A stretch of DNA of 55,678 nucleotides from CAZMGD01 sp964565705 (GTDB lineage: Bacteria; Actinomycetota; Acidimicrobiia; Acidimicrobiales; Ilumatobacteraceae): contig CAZMGD010000013.1 of assembly GCA_964565705.1 (NCBI GenBank), forward strand, positions 1-55,678, in the 5' to 3' direction. Made by a program: the position numbers and the translations under genes. Every line of letters starts with the position of its first letter. Positions within the stretch are counted from its first letter, which is position 1. Shown piece by piece: positions 19,449 through 28,500 of the stretch. The notes below the pieces were generated by a model. It saw only the letters and a list, made by a program, of their open reading frames with translations. It was not told where the DNA came from and did no database searches.

Positions 19449-21686
19449 ATGGCTGATCGCTACGAGGGCTTGCTCACCGGAGCGGCCCAGTTCAGCGCCG
19501 ACGTGCACGTGCCCGACGTGCTGCACGTGCAGTTCGTGCGCTCACCGCTGGCTTCGGCGCGCATCGTGCACATCGACACGAGCGAGGCCCGAGACCTCGA
19601 CGATGTCGTCGCTGTGTTCAGCGGGGACGATCTCCCGATGCTGCCGGTGTGGGAGATCGCGTTCATCCCCGAGGAGTTCGCGCAGCCCCCGCTCGCACGT
19701 GGGCGGGTGCGCTACGTCGGCGAGCGCGTCGTGGCCGTCGTCGCCACCACCGCCGCCGCCGCCGAAGACGCCGTGGGTTGCGTGATCGTCGAGTACGAGC
19801 CGCTGCCGGCGCTCATCGACATGCGCCACCACGACCGTGCCGGCGTGCCGACCCTCTTCGACACGCACCCCGACAACGTCTGCCTCGATTGGCCGGGCGA
19901 CGACTCGGGTGGATGTCTCGACGGTGCAGCCGTGGCGACGACGGTCAACCATGTGATCCCGAGGCTCAGCGCGGCGCCGATGGAGGGCCACTCGGTCGTG
20001 GCGGTGCCCGATGCTGCCGGTCGCCTGACGCTGTGGATCTCGACCCAGGTGCCGACCGCCACCCAGCGGCAGATCGCACGAACGCTCGGCATGCCCCTCG
20101 ACGATGTACGCATCGTCGTCCCCGCTGTCGGCGGCGGCTTCGGGGGGAAAGCAGCCGGTGGCGTGTGTGACCACATGGTCGTCGCCGCAGCGGCACGAAC
20201 CCTCGGCCGCCCCGTGCGCTTCGTCGAGGATCGCAGCGCCAACCTCCTCTCGATGCAGGGCCGAGGTGTGAGGAACACGGTCACGCTGCATGCCACGGCC
20301 ACCGGCGAGGTCATCGGCATCGAGGCCGACGTCCTCGCCGATGCAGGCGCGTACCCGACGATCGGCGCGGTCGAACCCGGCAAGACCTGTCTCATGATCT
20401 GCGGTCCATATCGATTGCAGCGGGCGAGCGTGCGCGCCCGCTCGGTCGTCACCAACCTGGCGCCGGTCGGCGCGTACCGCGGACCCGGACGCTCAGAGGC
20501 GACACTCATGCTGGAGCGCACGCTCGACGTGCTGGCCGCGGACCTCGGGATCGATCCCGTAGAGATCCGCCGCCGCAACCTCCTCCCGATGACTGCGTTT
20601 CCCCATCCCTCGCCGACGGGGATCGAGTACGACTCGGGCAACTACGGCGGCGTACTGGAGACGCTGGTCGCGGAGAGTGGCTACGACGACCTCCGCGCCG
20701 TGCAGCGCGCTCGGCACGAGACGGGTGGCCGGTTGCTCGGCATCGGTGTCGCGTTTGCGCTCGACTCCACCGCATGGTTCTCCCGGGTTGAAGGTGCGTC
20801 GATCTCGATCGATGCCACGGGCACCGTCACCGTGTCCACTGGTTCTGCATCCGCCGGCCAGCAGCATGCCGCGCTCTACAGGAACATCGTCCGGAGGGTC
20901 TTGCCGGTCCCCGAGCAGCAGATCACGGTGATCGAAGGCGACACGTCAGTGTGGTCGGCGAGCGACGGCTCGATGGGTTCGCGAACGACGCAGATGGCCG
21001 GCACGGCGATCCTGCGATCGGCCGAGATCGCCTACGACAAGCTTCGCCAGTTGGCCGCCCAGAACCTCGAGGCATCAGCCGAAGACATGGTGTTCCACGG
21101 CGCCCGCCTCGGCGTCCGCGGCGTGCCCTCGAGCGCACTCACGCTGCAACAACTCGTCGCCGGAACCGACGGCTCGCGGCTCGAGGCCAGCTGCGTCTAC
21201 GAACAGCCTGGCGCCTCATACCCGTCGGCCGCGCACCTCTCCGTCGTTGACGTCGACGTCGAAACCGGCCGCGTGGTGCCGCTGCGCCACGTCGCGGTCA
21301 CCGACTGCGGAGTGGTGCTCGATCGGTGCTCGGCTCGTTCGCAGGTGATCGGTGCCACGGTCCAGGGCATCGCGCAAGCGCTGTACGAGGAATCGGTGTT
21401 CGACGCCGACGGCAACCCGCTCACCAGCACGTTCGCCGAGTACGGCATTCCCTCCGCGGTCGACGTGCCGTGGATCGAGACGCACTTCGTCGAGACCCCC
21501 TCGCCGCGAAATCCGCTGGGCGCCAAGGGCGTCGGAGAGATCGGGATGATCGCCGCGCCGGTGGCGGTCCAGAACGCCGTGGTCGACGCCGTCCGCCACC
21601 TCGGTGTCCGCCACCTCGACATGCCCTGCACCCCCGAGAACGTCTGGGCAGCCATCCACCACCACGGCAACGACCTCGGCCCGTGA
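19449..21686 (+). CDS. Molybdenum hydroxylase large subunit (CoxL/XdhB-like), unaccompanied
   Basis: A 745-aa member of the xanthine dehydrogenase/aldehyde oxidase/CoxL family. Motifs are VVPAVGGGFGGKA and AYRGPGRSEA in cofactor-binding regions and GAKGVGEIGM with the active-site glutamate E697. It would hydroxylate an aldehyde, heterocycle or similar substrate using Mo-molybdopterin. The usual partners, a FAD subunit (CoxM) and a 2Fe-2S subunit (CoxS), are absent from the neighbourhood. The start is uncertain: ATG 19449 gives a short N-terminus and its GGAGA is 12 nt away, while the frame stays open upstream past 19188. A 54-codon frame (19285-19449) ends on this ATG (TGATG) but looks non-genic. 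It may act with the monooxygenase and glucosidase upstream. Confidence 0.88.
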   Translation: MADRYEGLLTGAAQFSADVHVPDVLHVQFVRSPLASARIVHIDTSEARDLDDVVAVFSGDDLPMLPVWEIAFIPEEFAQPPLARGRVRYVGERVVAVVATTAAAAEDAVGCVIVEYEPLPALIDMRHHDRAGVPTLFDTHPDNVCLDWPGDDSGGCLDGAAVATTVNHVIPRLSAAPMEGHSVVAVPDAAGRLTLWISTQVPTATQRQIARTLGMPLDDVRIVVPAVGGGFGGKAAGGVCDHMVVAAAARTLGRPVRFVEDRSANLLSMQGRGVRNTVTLHATATGEVIGIEADVLADAGAYPTIGAVEPGKTCLMICGPYRLQRASVRARSVVTNLAPVGAYRGPGRSEATLMLERTLDVLAADLGIDPVEIRRRNLLPMTAFPHPSPTGIEYDSGNYGGVLETLVAESGYDDLRAVQRARHETGGRLLGIGVAFALDSTAWFSRVEGASISIDATGTVTVSTGSASAGQQHAALYRNIVRRVLPVPEQQITVIEGDTSVWSASDGSMGSRTTQMAGTAILRSAEIAYDKLRQLAAQNLEASAEDMVFHGARLGVRGVPSSALTLQQLVAGTDGSRLEASCVYEQPGASYPSAAHLSVVDVDVETGRVVPLRHVAVTDCGVVLDRCSARSQVIGATVQGIAQALYEESVFDADGNPLTSTFAEYGIPSAVDVPWIETHFVETPSPRNPLGAKGVGEIGMIAAPVAVQNAVVDAVRHLGVRHLDMPCTPENVWAAIHHHGNDLGP

Positions 21687-21708
21687 ACGTTGGTCCGGCT
21701 TCCGAGGT

Positions 21709-22059
21709 TCAGACACCGCTGTTGCGCAGGATCTTGGCCATCGGCCTGCCCTTGGCCAGCTCGTCGACGAGCTTGTCGAGCCAACGGATCTTCTGCATCA
21801 ACGGATCCTCGACGTCTTCGACGCGGACCCCGCACACGACCCCGGTGATCAACGGCGAGTTCGAGTTCATCGAAGCCTCGGCGAAGAACTCCTCGAACGT
21901 GGTCCCCGCCGCGAGGTGCATCTGCAGCGCCGCGTCGTCGAACCCGGTGAGCCAGCGGATCACTTCGTCCAACTCCGCCTTCGTGCGGCCCTTGCGCTCG
22001 ACCTTGGTCACGTAGTGGGGGTAGACGTCGGCGAAGCTGGTCGTGAAGATCCGATGCAC
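21709..22059 (-). CDS. DUF2200-family protein
   Basis: A 116-aa protein matching DUF2200 over its whole length: HRIFTTSFADVYPHYVTKVERKGRT, EVIRWLTGFD, FFAEA, then LITGVVCGVRVEDVEDPLMQKIRWLDKLVDELAKGRPMAKIL. The family is small, cytoplasmic, widespread and of unknown function. I chose the GTG at 22059, which gives the family's normal length; longer frames upstream run into the divergent promoter. It is convergent with the Mo hydroxylase gene (22-bp gap). Confidence 0.9.
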   Translation of the reverse strand: MHRIFTTSFADVYPHYVTKVERKGRTKAELDEVIRWLTGFDDAALQMHLAAGTTFEEFFAEASMNSNSPLITGVVCGVRVEDVEDPLMQKIRWLDKLVDELAKGRPMAKILRNSGV

Positions 22060-22151
22060 CGCTCGACATCGTAGGACCCGATTCGCTGTCACCGCCCGGC
22101 CGCGGGCTCGATCACGCGGGGGTTCGGGAGGCGACATGGACACGGTGCTCG

Positions 22152-22180
22152 TTGACACCCGGACGTCGTGTCCACATAGT
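22152..22180 (+). promoter_or_regulatory. Sigma-70-type promoter of the lipoprotein gene
   Basis: TTGACA (22152-22157), a 17-bp spacer and CATAGT (22175-22180) make a strong vegetative-type promoter. Transcription would start near 22187, about 40 nt before the ATG at 22226. Confidence 0.6.
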
Positions 22181-22225
22181 TCACGGCATCGGTCGCGCTT
22201 GCCGCGGCCGGCATCGGGAGGGCTG

Positions 22226-24196
22226 ATGAACTGCTGGAGGACGGTCCGGCGCACGTCGACCGTGTGGCACCTCACGCGTCTCGTTCCAGCCACGCGGATG
22301 ATGGGCGCAGCCGTGTTGGCGGTCGCGGTCGTGTCCGCTGTCGCCGGGTGTGGTCGGGATGGTTCGGGCACGGGGACGAGCATCGAGGAGGTTCGCGGCA
22401 CCGTCACCGACGCAGGGGTCGAGCCCGACGGCACCACGCCACCCACCACCGGCCGACCCGAACCGACGACGAGCACCTCCGCGCCCGCTGCGACAGATGC
22501 GGCTGCGGTCACGGGAGCTCCGATCGTCGCTGCGGCAGCCCCATACGGCCCGGGCTGGGCGGGTGGCATCGGCATGATGGTTGCGCCGGTGCGCATCGTT
22601 GGGTCCGGGGACGGCTTCGTCCATGTGCGGATGGACGACGGCGTCGTGACGGTGGAGGTCAGCGATGACGGGTCGGCGTGGCGCGACATCGAATCACAGC
22701 CGCGACTCACGGGTGTTCCGCGTCTGCTGTCATCGAACGGCGAACGGATCGCGCTCCTCATGCACGGGATCGACGGAATGGCCCCACCGACGTTGTGGGT
22801 GAGCGACGACGGCGGGCCGACGTGGACCTCCCTACCACTCCCACCGGTGACGTCGGCGGCCACGAAGTTCGTCACCTCGGAGTTCGACATCGGTTCCATC
22901 GCCATGTCAGGGCCAGCGATCGTGGTCGTCGGTCAGGTGCACGAGCGGGTCGACTGGGCGGCGTACTCGAAAGAGGTCCTCGGAGCAGACCACGGGCACG
23001 CGACCGGTGAGGGCGGCTGGCCCGAGGCGTGGACCGTGACGTTCGCCGATGGCTTCGAGTTCACCCTCGACCTCGCAGCAGCCGGTCTCCAGACGACGAT
23101 GCCTCCCGACACGGCGACCGTGCTGACACACGACGGAGCGAACTGGCTGGAACCCACCGAGATCCCCCTGACCGGGCAGGTCCTGAGCAACCCACCGGTC
23201 GCGTCGGGACCCGCGGGCTTCGTGATCCTCGCCGGCACCGAAGCACACGTCTCCTCCAACGGGATCAACTGGGACGCCCACCGCCTGCCGGCTCCGGGCT
23301 CGACCGGGTTCGGCTTCGCCCTCGTCGGTGGCCCACTCGGCTATGTGTTGGTCGGCAACGACGTGCTGTATCACTCGCTCGACGCGGTCGAATGGGCAGA
23401 GGTCTACGAGTTCGAGAATCTCGACCCCCCGCAGACGATGTCTCAGCCGGCGACGAACCCGTCCGCCGGCGGCGCAGGCTTCGTCGTGCCGATCATCGAC
23501 GGCATGGGCGCGGCACCCACCGCCAGATACCTGTGGTCCGTCAACGGCATCGACTGGAACGGGCAACTGCTGCCCAGCGGCGTCCAGCAGGTCGATTCAG
23601 CGGTGTCGGACAGCAGCTCCCTGGTCGTTCCGTTCCTCGCTCTCGATCCGATCGCGACCGTGCCGACACCGCCCACCGACGACGGCGACCTCGTCGCTAC
23701 CATCGCCCGGGCGTTCCACGGCGACGACGTCGTCGACCCCGACGGCAGGGTGATCTGGAAGAGCCGGGTCAGCGAAGGGGAGGCGATGTGCATCGCCAAC
23801 CAGCTCGTCGACGTCGTGGGTGCCGACCGTCTCCATGAGCTCCGCTTCGGCGTCTCCCCGTTCAACCTCCTCGGCTACGGCTTGACGTTGCCGATCGAGC
23901 TCGACGAAGCCACCACGATCACCGCGGTGCTGCGATCGTGCTCACCGACATGGGAACTGCTGATGATCACCTCGGCAACCTCGGGTACCGACTGGATCAG
24001 TGACGCATCAGCGAGCTGCGTCCAATCGACCCTCGACGACGACATCGCGGCCCAGATCTTCGCCACCGAGCTCGCGCGACCGTACGACGACGCACCAAGC
24101 CCCAACGGGCCCGACCTCAGCCACCTCCAACCGCTCATCACAGCATTCGACCAATGCCTCACCCCACAAGAGCTCAACGCCATCGACTGGAACTGA
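22226..24196 (+). CDS. Secreted lipoprotein with BNR/photosystem-repeat-like region
   Basis: A 656-aa exported protein. GGGAGG precedes the ATG. A long basic N-region leads to a hydrophobic core and a lipobox (SAVAGC) with Cys at 42. A Pro/Thr-rich linker follows (about 55-100). The middle (100-480) has repeated beta-strand units with Asp-box-like motifs such as VSDDGSAWRDI, VSDDGGPTWTSL and SSNGINWDAH, suggesting a beta-propeller that binds an extracellular ligand. The last 170 residues form a separate domain with paired cysteines (EAMCIANQLVD, VLRSCSPTW, ASCVQSTL, FDQCL), probably disulfide-linked. I know no function for it. It is monocistronic by position and convergent with jetD. Confidence 0.8.
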   Translation: MNCWRTVRRTSTVWHLTRLVPATRMMGAAVLAVAVVSAVAGCGRDGSGTGTSIEEVRGTVTDAGVEPDGTTPPTTGRPEPTTSTSAPAATDAAAVTGAPIVAAAAPYGPGWAGGIGMMVAPVRIVGSGDGFVHVRMDDGVVTVEVSDDGSAWRDIESQPRLTGVPRLLSSNGERIALLMHGIDGMAPPTLWVSDDGGPTWTSLPLPPVTSAATKFVTSEFDIGSIAMSGPAIVVVGQVHERVDWAAYSKEVLGADHGHATGEGGWPEAWTVTFADGFEFTLDLAAAGLQTTMPPDTATVLTHDGANWLEPTEIPLTGQVLSNPPVASGPAGFVILAGTEAHVSSNGINWDAHRLPAPGSTGFGFALVGGPLGYVLVGNDVLYHSLDAVEWAEVYEFENLDPPQTMSQPATNPSAGGAGFVVPIIDGMGAAPTARYLWSVNGIDWNGQLLPSGVQQVDSAVSDSSSLVVPFLALDPIATVPTPPTDDGDLVATIARAFHGDDVVDPDGRVIWKSRVSEGEAMCIANQLVDVVGADRLHELRFGVSPFNLLGYGLTLPIELDEATTITAVLRSCSPTWELLMITSATSGTDWISDASASCVQSTLDDDIAAQIFATELARPYDDAPSPNGPDLSHLQPLITAFDQCLTPQELNAIDWN

Positions 24197-24324
24197 GGTC
24201 AGGCATCCGCTCATCCGAACGACTCCCGGCTCATCGGCGACGGTCGGAAACCGTGCACCGCGGTGGCGTCCTCATCCCGCCTCGGCAGCGAGCAGCACGA
24301 TCAGGTTCGAGCGGTGACGAGGCC

Positions 24325-25542
24325 CTACGCGAGATCGGCGAAGAGCGTGTCCAGCAGCAGCTCCTCGTGGACGGTGCGGTTGGCGTGCGACATCGCGAGG
24401 GTGAGGTCGGTGTCCCAGCTGGCGGTGACGGGCGCGCCGGCGAGCGCCGGGAGCTCGCCGGCGAGCGGGGCGAGGCGGGCGAGGGCATCGAGATAGTCGG
24501 CAGCGGCCATCCGCCAGGGTCGGCAACCGTGGGCCGTGATCATCCGCTCGGCGATGGCGATGCCCGGCCAGTCGAAGTCGCCGTGATATCGCAGCTCCGC
24601 GCCAGCGTCGCGCAACGTGTCCAACAGTGCGAGCACGACGACCGCCGGCTGGCCGAGCGTGCACACGACGGCGGCTCTCGCGGCCCGGTCGACGGCGAGC
24701 TCGACCACGCGGGGGTTCTCGCACACGAACACGACGCCGGTGTCGGGCCCGCACACGTCGGCACGCAAGAGGTCGCGGGCGCTGAGGTGCGTCTCCCAGC
24801 CCGAATCCGTGCGGGCATCCAGCCATGTGTCGCCAGCGCGCGTCCGCAGTCCGAACGTCAGCACGGTCGTCGACACCTCGTCTGGCTGTACCCCGACCTC
24901 GACCCAGAGCCGCCGGCGACCCGCCGCGTCGCGGGGATAGGGCTGATCGGTCATCGCCGCCGCAGCCCGCAGCACGAGCGAGGCGAGCACCGTGCCATCG
25001 TCGAGTGCATGGGCATCGCCGATGACGAGGGCGGCCAGGTCGCCGCGGGCGACCGGACCCCGACCGTTGACCGCCGGGAGCGCGGCGACGCTGTGCACAG
25101 CGGCGACCAGCACACTGGACGCACCGGCCGGCTCGAGCCGTCCCAGCGCTCCCGCGCGGCGGACGTCGTCGAGCCACGGCTCGACCCACGGCTGCGCGCC
25201 CAGATCCGAGGCGACGATCTGGGCGCGACCTGCGGACCACACGGCGTCGCGGGCCGATTGCCGCGCCGCTCGGGTTCCGGGACGGTCGACCAGCGCGCCG
25301 AACTCGCGCTCCACGAACGGGACGAGGCCGGCGGCGACGCCGGACGCACGGATGCGGGTGTCGAGGGCGGCGAGGTCGATCGTCGCCCGGTCGGACGGCA
25401 CCGGGCGACCGAGGACTCCAGCGAGGGCGTGGCGCTCGTCGCGCGTCAAGCCGTCGACGGTGAGTCGCCCCGCGGGGCGGAGGCCGTTGCGCTGGAGTCG
25501 CTCGGCGAGCAACGCCCAGATCCGGTCGAGCGTCGTGGTCAT
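24325..25542 (-). CDS. jetD: Wadjet JetD, Toprim nuclease subunit (TIGR02679 type)
   Basis: A 405-aa protein with the DUF3323 plus DUF2399 layout of TIGR02679. The Toprim-like metal site is visible as VFVCENPRVVEL (E275) and YHGDFDWPGIAIAERM (D322, D324). In Wadjet systems JetD is the nuclease that cuts plasmid DNA after the JetABC SMC-like motor has extruded and measured a loop. The start overlaps the jetC stop as ATGA. It is the last gene of the operon and is convergent with the lipoprotein gene. Confidence 0.92.
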   Translation of the reverse strand: MTTTLDRIWALLAERLQRNGLRPAGRLTVDGLTRDERHALAGVLGRPVPSDRATIDLAALDTRIRASGVAAGLVPFVEREFGALVDRPGTRAARQSARDAVWSAGRAQIVASDLGAQPWVEPWLDDVRRAGALGRLEPAGASSVLVAAVHSVAALPAVNGRGPVARGDLAALVIGDAHALDDGTVLASLVLRAAAAMTDQPYPRDAAGRRRLWVEVGVQPDEVSTTVLTFGLRTRAGDTWLDARTDSGWETHLSARDLLRADVCGPDTGVVFVCENPRVVELAVDRAARAAVVCTLGQPAVVVLALLDTLRDAGAELRYHGDFDWPGIAIAERMITAHGCRPWRMAAADYLDALARLAPLAGELPALAGAPVTASWDTDLTLAMSHANRTVHEELLLDTLFADLA

Positions 25543-28500
25543 ACAGAGACGAGCGTGCGGCGATGGCCGTCCCAATGGAAGTGGGCGAGGGCCACCCCGG
25601 GTGTACCCGGTTCGCGGATCGCCTCGTAGATCTCGAGTCCTGGCACGGTCGGGAAGCATCCCCACAGTCGCTCGCTGGTGAGCACGACGTCGAGGTCCAG
25701 GTCGACGAGCAACCCGAGCAGTTCGCCGTGGGTGGGCTCGTCGACCTTGGCGAAGGCGTCGTCGAGCAGCAGCAGCCGGGGGGCTGCGGGCGCATCGCGT
25801 GCGATCGCCTGGAAGTGCGCGGACGCTGCCGCGAACAGGGCGAGGTACGAGAGCACCCGTTGCTCGCCTTGCGACAGCCCGAGCCGGTTCGACAGCGTGC
25901 GCAACGAGCCTGGCGCCCCGTCGTCGCTGACCTTGACCTGGAAGCGATGCCAGGACCGGTAGTCGAGCGCCCTGCGCAGGTGCTGTTCGTAGCTCGCCGT
26001 CGGGTCCGACTGGCGTTCGGCCTCGATGAGCGCGAGCAACGCGTCACGCAGCGCCGTGTCACGATCGTCGCCGCCCTCGGTCGCGAAGCGATCGATGAGG
26101 AGGTTGGTCGCCGCCGCAGCGGTAGCAGCGACGTCCTCGCGCAGGCGCCATTCGAGGTGCGCCCCCTTGCCGTGCGAGGTCCGGACCTCGGCGAGCGTTC
26201 GGTTCGTGTCGCGAACGAGGTCGTGGGCGTCGAGCAACTTGCTGCGCACCTCGTCGGCCAACTCGCGCAACAGGAAGCGCTCGAGTACCTCGCGCTCGCG
26301 AGCGGCGAGTCGGCCGCGTGCGGCTGCGGCCTCCTCGGCGAGCGCGGCGGCCACGACCGCCAGCGGACGGCGGCCGTTGTCGTCGTCGACGTAGACGACC
26401 TTCACGCCGTCGATCTCGTCGATCGCGGTGTCGTAGCCCCCGGCCAGCGCCTCGTTCAAGCGGTCGTAGCGGGTGAGCACGAGCGTGTCGTTGACCACGT
26501 CGTCACCGTCGACCAGCGGTGCGAGCGTGGCGGCCAGAGCGGCGCCGCCCAGCGCCGCATCGGGTCCGGCCTCGCCCGCTGCGGCGAGCACGAACCCGTC
26601 GAGTTGAACGGCCGACTCCAAGCGATCGGACGCTTCCGCCAGGGCCGCGGCGGCGGCCGCTTCCGCTCGTTCCAGTTCCTCGGCTCTCGCGGCACTCCCG
26701 GTCGCGGCCTCGATCGCCGCGTGCAGGGCGGACTCGGCGGCGGGGATCACGATGTGATCGAGCTCGGTGATGCGATGGCGCGCTGCGCCGTGGCGGGTGA
26801 GCACCTCCTGCACGGTCGTGCCGAGCGCGTCGCGCAGCACGGCCAGCTCGGCAGCCGCGCGCCCGTGCTCGGTGCGGGCGGTGTCGGCCGCGGTGCGGTC
26901 CGCGGCGACCGCTGCGGCCCGCTCGGTGGCCCGCTGCAGAAGTGTCGCCAGCCAGCTCACCGCTCGCTCGAGGTTCGCGAGAGCCCCGGCGTGCGCTGTC
27001 AGTGCTGCTCCCGCGCTCGCGACGGCGCCGACGATCCGATCGAGGTCGTCGAGCGCCGTCGGCAGGTCGTCGGCCGCGGCACGGTCAGCGACGGTCGCTC
27101 GCAACCGGGAGGCGGTGGCCCGCGTCCCCTCGGCTGCACGTCGGTCCGTGTCGTGACGATGCCGGGCGGACACGAGATCTGCGGCAGCGACGTCGACGGC
27201 ACGCACCGCGGCCCGGATCTCGTCGGTGGCCGGCAACGATCGGGGCAGTGCCTCGAGCGCATCGCGCGACGACTCCGCGTCGGCGGCGGCGCGCCTCGCG
27301 CTGGCGAGGTCGGCCTCGCAACGCGCCAGGTCGTCGCGGGCCTCGGCGAGCTGGCGCTCGCGAGTTGCCCGCCGGGCACCCGCCCCGACGAACTCGACCG
27401 CTGGCTTCGACCACGCGCCGCGGAGCGCCCCGAGCGCCCAGCGGCCGTCACCGGCGACCCACGTGTGAGCGTCCGACTGCTCGCCCCATCCGATCGCTCG
27501 CAGCACGCTCGTGACGCGATCGGCGCTGACCGGGCAACCGTCGACGTCGGCGGGACGGAGCACCGCAGCCAGCGACGCAGCCTCGTCGGCGAGCGGTCGA
27601 TCGTGGGCGTGGACGACGACGTCGTGCGTGCTCGGATGGACGACGATGCCGTCCGCGGACACCCAGGCGTCGAGGAGGCCCGAGGACTCGAGGGCAGCCT
27701 CCAGCTGCGCGGCGGCAGACGGGTCGACACCGTCGCGCAGCTCGACCAACTCGTACAGGGCGGCGCCACCCGCCGGGTCGCGCACCGTGTCGCGCCAGCC
27801 CGCCGGTTCGGGTCGGGCCTCCGCCTGCTGCTCGAGTGCGACGAGCCGTTCGCCGGCCGATTTCACACGTGCCTCGCTCGATGCGGCCACCGCCAGGGTC
27901 TCGGCCGCCAGTGCACGGGCCTGGTGGATCGGCTGGGCCAGCGCAGCCGCCACGGCGGTGGCGACCTCATCGGTCCACGTGCCGCCGCGCTCGGCGTCGA
28001 GCACGGCGTCGACCGGCGCCCAGTCCGCGCCCGCCGCCGCGGCCACCCCGCGACGGGCCCAGGTGCGAACGGAATCGGCCCACTCGGTCTCGGCCACCGC
28101 TTGGGCGTCGGCGCGGACCGCGACGAGACGCCGCGCGTCCTCGACCCTCGTCTCGGACTCGGCAGCGCGAGCCTCGGCGACCGTGGCGGCCTCGGCTGCG
28201 GTCGCGGCCTTGCCGGCGAGCCGCCGGAGCTCTCCGGCGCGTTCACCGCGGACCATCGCCGCGACCGCTGTGGACCGTGAACGCTGCGCGGCATCGGCGA
28301 TCGTCTCGGCGCTGGGCAGCACGCCGGCGGTCGAGGCCGGCTGGGGGTCGAGCAGACCGGCGTCGAGGCCCGCCGCAACCAGCCAGCCGTCGGCCGCGAT
28401 CGCGGCCTGTGCCGAGGCCCGAGCCTGCACATCGACATCGTGTTCGGCGCCGTCGATGTCCGCGAGCGCCTCCGCATGGGCTTCGGACGAGCGTGCCGCG

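Noticed and set aside
19285..19449. A 54-codon frame with a GAGGAGG box ending on the Mo hydroxylase ATG (TGATG).
   Set aside because: Third-position GC is lower than in neighbours and the product is Thr/Ser/Arg-rich without any pattern; the competing frame upstream of the hydroxylase looks equally coding.
24197..24324. Terminator between the convergent lipoprotein and jetD genes.
   Set aside because: I see only a short CACCGCGGTG palindrome without a T-run, too weak to call.
25563..28280. A 905-codon plus-strand frame opposite jetC.
   Set aside because: Antisense shadow of the Ala/Arg-rich coiled coil of JetC.
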